DNA of 64,000 nucleotides from Agarivorans gilvus (GTDB taxonomy: Bacteria > Pseudomonadota > Gammaproteobacteria > Enterobacterales > Celerinatantimonadaceae), in assembly GCF_001420915.1 (NCBI RefSeq), contig NZ_CP013021.1, positions 1,188,001 to 1,252,000 of the forward strand, in the 5' to 3' direction. Both the position numbers and the translations under genes were made by a program. Below are positions 16,668 to 26,205 of the stretch, piece after piece. Under the pieces are notes generated by a model. That model did not search any database and had not been told where the DNA came from. It saw only the letters and a list, made by a program, of their open reading frames with translations. The stretch's first letter is position 1. Each line of letters starts with the position of its first letter.

Positions 16668-17666
16668 ATGGAGTTACTCTGTCCAGCAGGGTCTTTACCT
16701 GCCGTTAAAGCCGCTGTCGACCATGGCGCTGATGCCATTTACATCGGCTTTAAAGATGCCACCAATGCTCGCCATTTTGCAGGTTTAAACTTCGATGGAA
16801 AAAAACTCGATAAGGCGGTCGATTATTTAAAGCAACATCAACGACAACTGCACATTGCTATCAATACCTTTGCTCACCCAGAACAACACCAGCTTTGGTA
16901 CCAAGCCATAGATAGAGCCGTAGACATTGGTGCCGATGTGGTGATATTGGCCGATATAGCCCTGTTGGAATACGCCAAGCAACACCACCCCCAACTTACA
17001 GTGCATTTGTCGGTGCAAGCCTCTGCCACCAATGCCTCGGCGATTGCCTTTTATCAACGCAACTTTAATGTAAAGCGTGTGGTGTTGCCGCGAGTGCTAT
17101 CGATGCATCAAGTAAAACAGTTGGCGCGCAGTTGTCCCGATATTGAGCTAGAAGTGTTTGCCTTTGGTAGCCTTTGTGTGATGGCCGAAGGGCGCTGCTA
17201 TCTTTCCTCCTACCTAACCGGCGAGTCACCTAATACTGTAGGCGCTTGTTCTCCGGCTTCATTTGTTCGCTGGCAAGAAACCGAGCAAGGTCTGGAATCA
17301 CGCCTTAACGATATTTTAATCGACCGCTATGGACCCGCAGAAACGGCCGGCTACCCCACCTTGTGCAAAGGGCGCTTTGAGGTAGACCAGCGGGTTTATC
17401 ATGCCTTAGAAGAGCCAACCAGTCTCAATACACTGGAGTTATTACCCGAGTTATTTGCCGCTAATATTGCTGCGGTAAAAATTGAAGGACGGCAACGCAG
17501 CCCGGCTTATGTTGCTCAAGTCACTCAAGTGTGGCGCGAAGCCATCGACAGCTACCAACGAGACCCAAGCCACTACGCCGCGAAAAGCGAGTGGATGAGT
17601 CGCTTAGCAAAACTATCGGAAGGCAGCCAAACTACTTTGGGTGCGTATCACAAGGCATGGCAATAG
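16668..17666 (+). CDS. ubiU: UbiU, U32-family Fe-S hydroxylation protein (anaerobic ubiquinone)
   Basis: A 332-residue U32-family protein (E. coli UbiU is 331). It starts MELLCPAGSLPAVKAAVDHGADAIY. Four Cys residues matching the 4Fe-4S ligands are seen in SLCVMAEGRCYLSSYLTGE, VGACSPAS and PTLCKGRF. UbiU and UbiV form a heterodimer that supports O2-independent ring hydroxylation in ubiquinone synthesis. ubiV follows after 7 bp. A GAGGGA SD lies just before the ATG. Confidence 0.95.
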   Translation: MELLCPAGSLPAVKAAVDHGADAIYIGFKDATNARHFAGLNFDGKKLDKAVDYLKQHQRQLHIAINTFAHPEQHQLWYQAIDRAVDIGADVVILADIALLEYAKQHHPQLTVHLSVQASATNASAIAFYQRNFNVKRVVLPRVLSMHQVKQLARSCPDIELEVFAFGSLCVMAEGRCYLSSYLTGESPNTVGACSPASFVRWQETEQGLESRLNDILIDRYGPAETAGYPTLCKGRFEVDQRVYHALEEPTSLNTLELLPELFAANIAAVKIEGRQRSPAYVAQVTQVWREAIDSYQRDPSHYAAKSEWMSRLAKLSEGSQTTLGAYHKAWQ

Positions 17667-17673
17667 GTAAATT

Positions 17674-18546
17674 ATGAAGTATTCTCTTGGACCGATTTTA
17701 TATTACTGGCCCACACAACAAATCGAAGAGTTTTATCACTTAGCTAAAGCCAGCAGTGCCGACATTATTTATATTGGCGAAACCGTTTGTAGTAAACGCC
17801 GCAACATGAAGGCCAACGACTGGATAGAGCTTGGCAAGCAGTTGTCACAGGCGGGCAAAGAAGTGGTAATTTCTACCATGGCCTTACTAGAAGCCCCCTC
17901 AGAAATCCGTAATCTAAAAAAGCTCATCGATAACGGTGACTTTCTTATTGAAGCTAACGATGTGAGTGCTATTGAAGAGGCTCACCAAGCCAAACTGCCT
18001 TTTGTTTGTGGCCCTGCGGTCAATGTGTACAACGCTTATGCGCTTAAGGTCTTATTGGACCAAGGCATGCAGCGCTGGGTTATGCCGGTAGAGCTATCGC
18101 GCGACTGGCTGAGAAAACTCAGCGGCGAATGCCATGAAATGAATATTAGAGAGCGTTTTGAAATAGAAGTATTTGCTTATGGCCACCTACCTTTGGCTTA
18201 TTCGGCGCGCTGTTTTACCGCTCAGTCGGAAGGCAAAAGCAAAGATAATTGCGAAACCTGCTGCATCAACTATCCCAACGGGCGTGAAGTAAAAAGCCAA
18301 GAAGGTCAGCCCTTGTTCACCTTAAATGGCATTCAAACCATGTCGGGTGACTGTTATGACCTGATTAATGACCAACAAAGCATGAAAGGCTTGGTGGATA
18401 TCGTGCGGATTAGCCCCTTGGGTGAGGAAAGCATTGAACACTTAGAGGCATTTCGAAAGAGAGCCAGTAGTGCTGAGCACTATCCCACTCCTGACACGGT
18501 GAATGGTTACTGGCACCAAATTGCTGGCATTCGCCAGCAAGATTAA
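17674..18546 (+). CDS. ubiV: UbiV, U32-family partner of UbiU
   Basis: A 290-residue U32 protein (E. coli UbiV 292). The start MKYSLGPILYYWP and the metal-binding region ARCFTAQSEGKSKDNC followed by ETCCINYPNG contain the expected Cys cluster. It completes the UbiU-UbiV complex needed for ubiquinone synthesis without oxygen. It is co-transcribed with ubiU. The aerobic-type hydroxylase ubiF is also present in this window, so the cell can likely make ubiquinone in both regimes. Confidence 0.95.
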   Translation: MKYSLGPILYYWPTQQIEEFYHLAKASSADIIYIGETVCSKRRNMKANDWIELGKQLSQAGKEVVISTMALLEAPSEIRNLKKLIDNGDFLIEANDVSAIEEAHQAKLPFVCGPAVNVYNAYALKVLLDQGMQRWVMPVELSRDWLRKLSGECHEMNIRERFEIEVFAYGHLPLAYSARCFTAQSEGKSKDNCETCCINYPNGREVKSQEGQPLFTLNGIQTMSGDCYDLINDQQSMKGLVDIVRISPLGEESIEHLEAFRKRASSAEHYPTPDTVNGYWHQIAGIRQQD

Positions 18547-18559
18547 AGCACTAAACTAT

Positions 18560-18580
18560 GAGGACCGCTTATTGGTCCTC
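18560..18580. terminator. Hairpin between ubiV and nlpI, overlapping the nlpI stop
   Basis: The 7-bp stem GAGGACC/GGTCCTC has a 7-nt loop, and the nlpI stop codon (complement of 18569-18571) lies inside it. The U-tract is weak on both strands (GTTTTA after it on plus), so efficiency is uncertain. It separates two convergent genes. Confidence 0.5.
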
Positions 18581-19435
18581 GTAGCGTTTTAACTCAAGTA
18601 GCGCTAAACGGTGCTCGACAAAATCATACACGTTATTAGCTAAAGACAGCTTAAAGTAACTTCTGGCCCGCTGATGTTCACCGTTTTGCTGGGCCAATTT
18701 AGCCAAGTAGAAATAGGCTTCACATAGCTGCTCGGCCAAAGTTTGGTTATCACTTGGCTGATCCATGGTGCTATTAATTAAGTCTTGAGGACTCAACTCT
18801 CCGACATACAAACGCGCAATGTTCCAAGCCCAATCTTCATTCTGATAGCTAGCGATGGCCGCTTGTAATTGACTTTGCGCTTCCGCTGAATTTGCCTCAG
18901 TCTGAATCAAATAACGCCAAATCACTCGGTAAGGATCGTTAGGCGCTTCTGCCGCATACTTATCAACATCAATTACCGCCAGCTCGGGCTTATTGGCATA
19001 ACTCAGGGCAATACCACGGTAAAAATAAGCAAAGCTATAATCTGGTGCTAGCTCTAGAGCCGAATCAAAGGCCTCAAAAGCACTGTCAAATTCTTCCGCT
19101 AATACGAAGTAAATACCCAAGAAATTATAAGCTTCAACAAAATCGGGTTTCATCTGAATCGCCCGATTAAAATCAAACCGCGCTAAGGCACGTAAACCGA
19201 CTCGATCAAACACAATGCCTCGCTCGTAATAAAGCTGAGCCATTTGTTGCTGATTATATTCCCCTGAATTGAGCATTTGCCCTAGTCGGGCCAAAGCGAC
19301 TTCTGATTGGTAATTGACTTGCAGAGGCTGGGCTAATACCACCGTTTGCGGGGCTTGATTTGAAGTGCTAGCACAAGCGCTAAGGTAAGCAACCGTTACC
19401 AACATGCATCCCGTGCGCAAGGCTTTTTTTAACAT
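18569..19435 (-). CDS. nlpI: NlpI, TPR lipoprotein
   Basis: A 288-residue outer-membrane lipoprotein with lipobox LSAC (Cys21) and TPR repeats. Recognisable blocks are LYYERGIVFDRVGLRALARFD, KPDFVEAYNFLGIY and SFAYFYRGIALSY. In E. coli NlpI (294 aa) is an adaptor for envelope proteases such as Prc and for peptidoglycan hydrolases. Here it stands alone between ubiV and kdsA rather than beside pnp. Confidence 0.9.
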   Translation of the reverse strand: MLKKALRTGCMLVTVAYLSACASTSNQAPQTVVLAQPLQVNYQSEVALARLGQMLNSGEYNQQQMAQLYYERGIVFDRVGLRALARFDFNRAIQMKPDFVEAYNFLGIYFVLAEEFDSAFEAFDSALELAPDYSFAYFYRGIALSYANKPELAVIDVDKYAAEAPNDPYRVIWRYLIQTEANSAEAQSQLQAAIASYQNEDWAWNIARLYVGELSPQDLINSTMDQPSDNQTLAEQLCEAYFYLAKLAQQNGEHQRARSYFKLSLANNVYDFVEHRLALLELKRYEDQ

Positions 19436-19557
19436 ATCACTTCCACTTTAAAATTAGCTAAAGGCTGGAAAATTCAACCCATCCAGCCTGTTATCTGTTT
19501 ACCCTAGCAAGAGAGCTCAACAAGGGAAACCCAAACTTTCTATTATTTACACATTTA

Positions 19558-20409
19558 TTATTGTGTATCTAAGACCTCAAAAGACTTCACCAAATCATCC
19601 AGGGCTTTAATTTGGGCAAGGAAAGGTTCAAGTTTGGCTAAGGCCAAAGCGCTAGGGCCGTCACAACGCGCATTATCTGGGTCTGGATGAGCTTCTAGGA
19701 ACAAGCCCGCCAAGCTGGTTGCCATACCCGCTTTAGCTAGTTCAGCCACTTGCTCACGGCGCCCACCTGAAGCTGCACCTAAAGGATCGCGACATTGCAG
19801 TGAGTGAGTCACATCAAAAATCACCGGCGCGCCATTACTGACTTTTTTCATGGTGCCAAAACCTAGGGTATCCACCACTAAGTTATCGTAGCCAAAGTTA
19901 CTGCCACGCTCACATAAAATCACTTGAGTATTACCACACTCGGCAAACTTATCAACAATGTTGCCCATTTGCGAAGGACTTAAAAACTGCGGTTTTTTAA
20001 CGTTAATGACCGCGCCAGTTTTGGCCATGGCTTCCACTAAATCGGTTTGACGAGCCAAGAAAGCCGGCAACTGGATAACGTCAGCGACTTCCGCCACCGG
20101 AGCGGCTTGCGCCACTTCGTGCACGTCGGTAATCACCGGAATAGAAAACTGCTGTTTTATTTCTTCCAATAAACGTAAGCCTTGTTCCATACCTGGACCA
20201 CGGTAAGAATGGATAGAAGAACGGTTGGCTTTGTCGAAGGACGCCTTAAATACATAAGGAATACCCAGCTTATTGGTGACTTCAACAAAATGTTCCGCAA
20301 TACGCATCGCCAAATCACGCGACTCTAATACGTTCATTCCGGCAAACAAGGTGAATGGCGCGTCGTTCGCGACCTTAATCGAGCCGATATTTACGGTTTT
20401 TTGCTGCAT
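19558..20409 (-). CDS. kdsA: 3-deoxy-D-manno-octulosonate 8-phosphate synthase
   Basis: A 283-residue cytoplasmic enzyme that condenses arabinose 5-phosphate with PEP for LPS Kdo. Family landmarks are GMNVLESRDLAM, FKASFDKANRSSIHSYRGPG, ITDVHE, KKPQFLSP, CERGSNFGYDNLVVD and DVTHSLQ. Length is that of E. coli KdsA (284). It is the last gene of the hemA-prfA-prmC-sirB1-kdsA series, 10 bp after sirB1. Confidence 0.97.
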   Translation of the reverse strand: MQQKTVNIGSIKVANDAPFTLFAGMNVLESRDLAMRIAEHFVEVTNKLGIPYVFKASFDKANRSSIHSYRGPGMEQGLRLLEEIKQQFSIPVITDVHEVAQAAPVAEVADVIQLPAFLARQTDLVEAMAKTGAVINVKKPQFLSPSQMGNIVDKFAECGNTQVILCERGSNFGYDNLVVDTLGFGTMKKVSNGAPVIFDVTHSLQCRDPLGAASGGRREQVAELAKAGMATSLAGLFLEAHPDPDNARCDGPSALALAKLEPFLAQIKALDDLVKSFEVLDTQ

Positions 20410-20419
20410 GCTATTCCTC

Positions 20420-21184
20420 TCAATGTAATATGGCAGGCTGCGAATCCATGGAATGGATTTGCACCTTCAGTATCTTCGATAAGGGGTCATCGGGACACTG
20501 CTCAATAAAATATTCAAAATCGTTGATTGCCACGTTAGTGCAATCTAACTGTTGATAGATAAACCCTCGGTCACGCATCTCATGCGGATCGCCCGGCTTT
20601 AAGCGTAGTAAGACTTGAGAAACACTCAAAGCCATCTCAAAATTATCTTCTCGTAGGCACATGCGTTTTAACTCACCTAACCAACGCTCGGTCACTTTAG
20701 CCGAGGCCAGCGGCGTTAAATCACGCTCATTCAGGCGCGCCAAATCGCCTTTAAAACCGCGGTGAATCACTTCAAGCTCTGCCACAGTTTTAGGCTCACC
20801 GGCAAAAGCATCAAAATAAACTGTTTGCTCAGCCAATTGAAAGGCCAACATAGTTTGTGCCGGAAAACGAAGAATCTGGCATTCAATATCAAGCTTACGA
20901 GCAAAATAATGTAATAACAGAGCTAAGCTGGTGGCATTGCCACTACGACGGTGTAAGACCTCGCCAATCAATAAGTTTTGACTGTGATAATAGGCTTGCC
21001 AATCACCACTAAAACTTAAGTCCTTATAAAATAAATTTTTTAACTGTTCGAAGCGCCCAGCAGGCGTTTCCTCTAGAGGATTCAGTTTAAGCCAATCCAA
21101 CCATAGCCGATGCAAATCTTTACGTACCGCTAAGGTCGATTGCCCAGAGATTTCTTCTTCAAAACTTAAAATACGAAAAATCAC
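20420..21184 (-). CDS. sirB1: SirB1-family protein (transglutaminase-like fold with TPR)
   Basis: A GTG start at 21184 is chosen; it is preceded by GGATAGGA-like SD sequence. The longer in-frame extension to 21352 would run inside prmC and shows unrelated residues. The 254-residue protein begins with VIFRILSFEEEISG. It carries the SirB1 block NLLIGEVLHRRSGNATSLA, followed by FDAFAGEPKTVAELE and a TPR-like C-terminus. Biochemical function is unknown; the family is conserved between prmC and kdsA in enterobacteria, as here. Confidence 0.85.
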   Translation of the reverse strand: MIFRILSFEEEISGQSTLAVRKDLHRLWLDWLKLNPLEETPAGRFEQLKNLFYKDLSFSGDWQAYYHSQNLLIGEVLHRRSGNATSLALLLHYFARKLDIECQILRFPAQTMLAFQLAEQTVYFDAFAGEPKTVAELEVIHRGFKGDLARLNERDLTPLASAKVTERWLGELKRMCLREDNFEMALSVSQVLLRLKPGDPHEMRDRGFIYQQLDCTNVAINDFEYFIEQCPDDPLSKILKVQIHSMDSQPAILH

Positions 21185-21209
21185 TCTAGTCCTATCCTTT
21201 CGTCTTGTA

Positions 21210-22076
21210 TTAATCACGCTCACCGTTGCTGACATAACGACCACCACTGACTCGGTCCAAGCCAGCGTAATCTTGCTCGGTAAATACTTCGCTATAACCG
21301 GCTGCGAGCAAACAGGCTTGCACCGCCTGCTTTTGATCATAACCATGTTCAAACATTAGCCAGCCACCGGGTTTTAAGTAATCTGGGGCTTGTTGAATAA
21401 TCTCTTGTATGTCCGCTAAACCATGTTGCTCTGCGGTTAAAGCAGAGCTTGGTTCAAAACGCACATCGCCTTGTACCAAATGCGGATCTTCGGTATCGAT
21501 ATAAGGCGGGTTACTCAATATAAAATCAAAGCGCTCACCCATGAAGGGAGCAAACCATGAGCCTTGCTTAAAACAAACTTGCTCCAAACCGAGCTTTTGC
21601 GCGTTATGTTGTGCTAAAGCCAAGGCGTCTTCACGCAGCTCACTGGCGCTAATTTGCGCCAGGGGAAGCTCACTGGCTAAAGCTAAGGCGATGGCTCCGC
21701 TACCGGTTCCTAAATCCACTATTTTAGTATCGGCATGGTTCTTGGCTTTCTTTAGACAAAGCTCCACCAATACTTCGGTATCTGGGCGCGGGATCAAGGT
21801 AGCGGGAGATACACTTAGACTTAATGACCAAAACTCGCGCTCACCTACAATGTAGGCAACGGGCTCACCTTGCTCGCGTTGGTTTAACCACGTTTGGTAT
21901 TGTTGCCATTGCTGCGGGCTTAGCTGGCGCTCAGGCCAAGTGAGCAAATAGGCGGTGTCGCAAGCCAACACGTATTGCAACATCACCCTCGCATCCAGCT
22001 TGGGTGATTCGCCACCGGCTAAGCGCTCGCTCGCCCATTGCAGTGCTTCACCAATGCTAGGCAATTTAGCCTTCAC
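21210..22076 (-). CDS. prmC: Release factor glutamine methyltransferase PrmC
   Basis: A 288-residue SAM-dependent enzyme that methylates the GGQ glutamine of RF1 and RF2. The SAM-binding motif VDLGTGSGAIALALA and the catalytic NPPY (LSNPPYIDTEDPH) are visible. It overlaps the end of prfA, its own substrate gene, by 11 bases. Length is typical (~277-290). Confidence 0.96.
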   Translation of the reverse strand: MKAKLPSIGEALQWASERLAGGESPKLDARVMLQYVLACDTAYLLTWPERQLSPQQWQQYQTWLNQREQGEPVAYIVGEREFWSLSLSVSPATLIPRPDTEVLVELCLKKAKNHADTKIVDLGTGSGAIALALASELPLAQISASELREDALALAQHNAQKLGLEQVCFKQGSWFAPFMGERFDFILSNPPYIDTEDPHLVQGDVRFEPSSALTAEQHGLADIQEIIQQAPDYLKPGGWLMFEHGYDQKQAVQACLLAAGYSEVFTEQDYAGLDRVSGGRYVSNGERD

Positions 22077-23157
22077 TCTCGGCTAGCGCGGCCAATTGGT
22101 CGGCCTGATATTCTTGTAAGATAGGATCGAGCAGTGCTAACAAATCACCTTCTAAAATATCGTTTAAACGATATAAGGTTAAATTGATACGGTGGTCGCT
22201 CACTCGCCCTTGTGGGTAGTTGTAAGTACGGATCCGCTCACTGCGATCACCACTGGCCACTAACTCGCGACGCATCGAGGTTTCTTCTGCGCGACGTTTT
22301 TCATCTTCTGCAGCTTGCAAACGAGCCGACAATACCGACATTGCCTTGGCACGGTTTTTATGTTGCGAACGCTCTTCTTGACATTCCACTACCACACCAG
22401 TTGGAATGTGGGTAATTCGGATCGCCGAATCAGTTTTGTTCACGTGCTGACCACCAGCACCAGAGGCACGGAAGGTATCTACCCGTAAATCGTTAGGATT
22501 AATCTCAATTTGCTCGGCTTCAGGGATCTCTGGCATCACCGCCACGGTGCAGGCCGAGGTATGAATACGCCCTTGTGATTCTGTTTCAGGTACTCGTTGT
22601 ACACGGTGACCGCCTGACTCAAACTTCATTAAGCGGTACACATCTTCGCCATCAATTTTAGCAATCAGCTCTTTGTAGCCACCTTGCTCACTTTCGTTAC
22701 ACGACATAATCGTCATGCGCCAACCTTGGCTTTCAGAAAACTTGCTGTACATACGGAACAAGTTGCCGGCGAAAATTGCCGCTTCATCACCGCCAGCTCC
22801 AGCGCGAATTTCCAAGAATACGCTACGTGAGTCGTTAGGGTCACGGGGCAAAAGCAATAGCTGTAATTCTTCAGACAACTTTTCCATGCTGGCCTGAGCT
22901 TCTTCTACTTCTAGCTCGGCCATTTCGCGCATTTCAGGGTCGTCGTCTTGCAACATTTCGTTAGCCGACTCGAGATTTTCTTGCGCCTGCTGATAAGCGG
23001 TAAAACAGTTCACAACTTCTTCAAGCTGAGAATATTCTTTGGTTAGGCCGCGAAATTTATCTTGATCAGAAATAATTTCTGGTTCACCGAGTAACACTTG
23101 CACTTCTTGATAACGCTCTTGCAAGGTTTCAAGTTTGGATAAAATAGACGCTTTCAT
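22066..23157 (-). CDS. prfA: Peptide chain release factor 1
   Basis: The ATG at 23157 (MKASILSKLETLQ) matches E. coli RF1; an in-frame start 7 codons upstream is not needed. The 363-residue protein has the stop-codon recognition region and the GGQ loop in RASGAGGQHVNKTDSA, which triggers peptidyl-tRNA hydrolysis at UAA/UAG. It sits between hemA and its methyltransferase prmC, the conserved enteric order. Confidence 0.97.
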   Translation of the reverse strand: MKASILSKLETLQERYQEVQVLLGEPEIISDQDKFRGLTKEYSQLEEVVNCFTAYQQAQENLESANEMLQDDDPEMREMAELEVEEAQASMEKLSEELQLLLLPRDPNDSRSVFLEIRAGAGGDEAAIFAGNLFRMYSKFSESQGWRMTIMSCNESEQGGYKELIAKIDGEDVYRLMKFESGGHRVQRVPETESQGRIHTSACTVAVMPEIPEAEQIEINPNDLRVDTFRASGAGGQHVNKTDSAIRITHIPTGVVVECQEERSQHKNRAKAMSVLSARLQAAEDEKRRAEETSMRRELVASGDRSERIRTYNYPQGRVSDHRINLTLYRLNDILEGDLLALLDPILQEYQADQLAALAESEG

Positions 23158-23227
23158 GCTTTCTCTCTTTAACTGCAATACTCCGTCGGCTTAACACTTA
23201 GCAACGAAACATTGACCTCAAATTTGC

Positions 23228-24478
23228 TTACTTTCTTAGGCCAATGGCCTCTCGTATTACCGCCAGCTCTTCCAGTCGACCATCACGGCCAGCCTTATTA
23301 ATTGCCTCAGTTGGCGCATGGATAAGTTTATTGGTTAATTGAAACGCGGTTTCGCGAACAACCGTTGCGGGATCTTTGCCGTTGGCTAGGGCTTCCAAGG
23401 CTTTTTCTACTGCAGCATCACGCACTCGTTCACTATGGCTACGATAATCACGAATAGTAGTTACCGACTCCAAAGAGCGCAGCCAAGCCATAAAATCTTC
23501 ACTATGTTGGTTAACAATAAATTCCGCTTGCTCTGCCGCCTCGCGGCGAGACGCCATATTTTGCTCAACAATGCCTTGTAAGTCATCAACACTGTATAAG
23601 TAGGCGTCACGCAATTCACCTACTTGCTCTTCAATATCTCGCGGCACCGCAATGTCCACCAAAAACATCGGTTGGAAACGACGTTTTTTCAAGGCGCTTT
23701 CCACCATGCCCTTACCAATAATAGGCAAAGGACTAGCTGTTGAACTAATCACAATATCGGATTGCGGCAAATGCTCAGGAATTTCATTCAGAGTTATAGC
23801 TTCAGCACCAAAGCGGCTAGCCAAGTTTTTTGCACGCGACACCGTGCGGTTAGCCACAGTCATTTTTTGCACGCCTTGATCGGCTAAATGCTTAGCCACC
23901 AAGTCGATGGTTTCGCCAGCACCAACCAGTAATACTGAGGATTGACGTAAATCATCAAAGATTTGTTTGGCCAAACTTACCGCCGCAAAGGCCACAGATA
24001 CGGCATTCACTCCAATATCGGTATCGGTTCGTACTTGCTTGGCCACCGAAAAAGCCCGCTGGAAGAAACGTTCTAAAACACTGCCCACCGAGCCCGCTTC
24101 ACGCGATTCGGTATAGGCCTGCTTAATTTGACCAAGAATTTGTGGCTCACCTAAAATCAGCGAGTCCAAGCCACTGGCCACCCGCATTAAATGCGCAACC
24201 GCTTGTTGCTGCTGATACTGATAAAGACTCGGCCTTAATTCCTGCTCAGGCAGATTTTTGTAGTCGACCAGCCATTGCACCACTTTCTCTACATCGGTAT
24301 CACCCAAATTACAATACAGCTCGGTACGGTTACAGGTAGACACGATCACCATTTCCACGCCGAGCTTATTGCTGGCGTCAGTTAAGGCTTGGTTGACCTG
24401 CTCTGGACTAAACGCGACTTTTTCACGCAACCCAAGGGGAGCCGATTTATGATTAATACCTAGGACTTGCAGACTCAT
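23228..24478 (-). CDS. hemA: Glutamyl-tRNA reductase
   Basis: A 416-residue enzyme that reduces Glu-tRNA to glutamate-1-semialdehyde, the first step of C5 haem synthesis. The catalytic Cys49 is in IVSTCNRTELY. LDSLILGEPQILGQ, the NADPH motif VGAGETIDLV and DIAVPRDIE are present. It heads the leftward gene series and is divergent from lolB across a 206-bp gap. Confidence 0.97.
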   Translation of the reverse strand: MSLQVLGINHKSAPLGLREKVAFSPEQVNQALTDASNKLGVEMVIVSTCNRTELYCNLGDTDVEKVVQWLVDYKNLPEQELRPSLYQYQQQQAVAHLMRVASGLDSLILGEPQILGQIKQAYTESREAGSVGSVLERFFQRAFSVAKQVRTDTDIGVNAVSVAFAAVSLAKQIFDDLRQSSVLLVGAGETIDLVAKHLADQGVQKMTVANRTVSRAKNLASRFGAEAITLNEIPEHLPQSDIVISSTASPLPIIGKGMVESALKKRRFQPMFLVDIAVPRDIEEQVGELRDAYLYSVDDLQGIVEQNMASRREAAEQAEFIVNQHSEDFMAWLRSLESVTTIRDYRSHSERVRDAAVEKALEALANGKDPATVVRETAFQLTNKLIHAPTEAINKAGRDGRLEELAVIREAIGLRK

Positions 24479-24684
24479 CTTAGTGGGGCTTTGTTGCGCC
24501 TTTTCCTACCAGTGGAGTAAAAACGCAAATTGTACGGGAATATCCGGCTAAATAAAAGAAACAGCACCGCTATGCAGCGCCTAATTAGCTAAAATTCAGC
24601 CAGCTAAACAACACATCTTTTCTTTTTAGCAATTTACACCCACTACCCTGAACTTTTATACTGCTGCAAAAAAGTGGAGGCCCT

Positions 24685-25278
24685 GTGCGCCAACTCCTTT
24701 GTTTATTGATTTTAATTGCAGGTCTTAGTGCTTGTAGTTCACAGCCGCCCATCACCACCGCAGATAGCGAATGGGAGCAGCATCTGAGCCAGTTACAGCA
24801 ACTGGAGCATTGGCAGCTGAATGGGAAAATTGCCTTTATTAACCAGCAATCGCGTCAAGCTGCCAACTTATTTTGGCGCCAAGATGGTGAGAACAGCCTA
24901 CTTCGCATTAATGGCCCGCTGGGTTTACAAGGCGTAGAGTTGCATTACCAACCCGGCCAAGTATGGGTAAAAACCAAAGACGAAGAATATCGCGGAAACG
25001 ACGCCCAACAGCTTATCTATAGGCTTACCGGCTGGCAGGTTCCGGTAGAACAGTTACCCGCTTGGCTACTGGGCATACCTAGCCAAAATGATTATCAGCT
25101 AAATGCCCAGCACCGCTTAGCCAGCTTTACCAGCGCCGAGCAATGGCAAATTAACTATCTGAACTACGCACAATATGGCAACTACACGCTGCCACGCCAG
25201 CTAGAACTCAACTCCGCCGACAATCGTTTAAAACTTAATATTCACCAATGGCAAATCGATGACTCAAGCAACCCTTAG
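24685..25278 (+). CDS. lolB: Outer-membrane lipoprotein receptor LolB
   Basis: A 197-residue lipoprotein with GTG start and strong SD GGAGG at 24676-24680. The lipobox LSAC (Cys17) is followed by a LolB beta-barrel domain with WQLNGKIAFINQQSRQAANLFWRQ. LolB takes lipoproteins from LolA and inserts them in the outer membrane. It overlaps ispE by 20 bases, as expected for the lolB-ispE-prs operon. Confidence 0.93.
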   Translation: MRQLLCLLILIAGLSACSSQPPITTADSEWEQHLSQLQQLEHWQLNGKIAFINQQSRQAANLFWRQDGENSLLRINGPLGLQGVELHYQPGQVWVKTKDEEYRGNDAQQLIYRLTGWQVPVEQLPAWLLGIPSQNDYQLNAQHRLASFTSAEQWQINYLNYAQYGNYTLPRQLELNSADNRLKLNIHQWQIDDSSNP

Positions 25279-26122
25279 TGGCCCTTGGCTTGCTCCGGCT
25301 AAACTCAATCTATTTCTTTATGTCACAGGAAGACGCGCCGACGGCTACCATGACTTACAAACCTTGTTTCAATTTATCGACTGCTGCGACCAACTGTATT
25401 TTGCGCTAAACCCAACAGGCGCTATTCGTTTAAATAGTGATTTAGACTTTCCTGCCGAAGATAACCTAGTAGTAAAGGCCGCCCGTTTACTGCAGCAACA
25501 TTGCGATATAAAACAAGGGGTAAGCATCACTCTAGACAAGCGATTACCGATGGGCGGAGGCATTGGTGGGGGCTCGTCTAATGCCGCTACTACCTTGCTG
25601 GTATTAAATCAGCTTTGGCAGTGTCAACTTAATCTCGAACAATTAGCCGCTCTGGGTTTGCAACTTGGCGCAGACCTGCCTATTTTTATCCATGGCCATA
25701 GTGCTTTCGCTGAAGGTGTGGGTGAGCAGTTGCAGAACGTTGACCCCGAAGAAAAGTGGTATCTAGTACTGCACCCTGACGTGCATGTTTCAACACCCAG
25801 CGTATTTCAGCATCCAAAACTACCGCGTAATACGCCAAAACGTAGTTGGAATGAGCTAAAAAGCAGTGACTGGCACAACGATTGCCAAGAAATTGTGGCG
25901 AAAGTTTATCCGGAGGTTGCACAAGCTCTTGGCTGGTTGTTAGAATACGCGCCGTCGAGAATGACCGGAACCGGAAGTTGTGTTTTTGCCGCTTTCGACA
26001 CGGAGCGTGAAGCCCTTGCCGTGCTAAATAAACGCCCCAAAAATCTTACAGGTTTTGTGTGTAAATCCTGTAATCAGTCGCCGCTTCATCAGCAACTGAA
26101 TCAAATCAAAAACATACAATAA
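25259..26122 (+). CDS. ispE: 4-diphosphocytidyl-2-C-methyl-D-erythritol kinase
   Basis: A 287-residue GHMP kinase of the MEP isoprenoid pathway. N-terminal PAKLNLFLYVTGRRADGYHDL and the ATP loop PMGGGIGGGSSNAATTL are diagnostic, and GADLPIFIHG and MTGTGSCVFA follow. It starts inside the 3' end of lolB and lies 83 bp before prs. Confidence 0.96.
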   Translation: MTQATLSGPWLAPAKLNLFLYVTGRRADGYHDLQTLFQFIDCCDQLYFALNPTGAIRLNSDLDFPAEDNLVVKAARLLQQHCDIKQGVSITLDKRLPMGGGIGGGSSNAATTLLVLNQLWQCQLNLEQLAALGLQLGADLPIFIHGHSAFAEGVGEQLQNVDPEEKWYLVLHPDVHVSTPSVFQHPKLPRNTPKRSWNELKSSDWHNDCQEIVAKVYPEVAQALGWLLEYAPSRMTGTGSCVFAAFDTEREALAVLNKRPKNLTGFVCKSCNQSPLHQQLNQIKNIQ

Positions 26123-26205
26123 CACCGCTGGCAATTAGGCAATAAATGCTTAATTGCTTAACCAATGTAATGCTCTTTTGACCCGATAAATCTGAGGTTT
26201 CCATC

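Noticed and set aside
21185..21352. N-terminal extension of sirB1 into prmC
   Set aside because: The residues do not resemble SirB1, the region is prmC coding sequence, and a GTG with SD exists at 21184.
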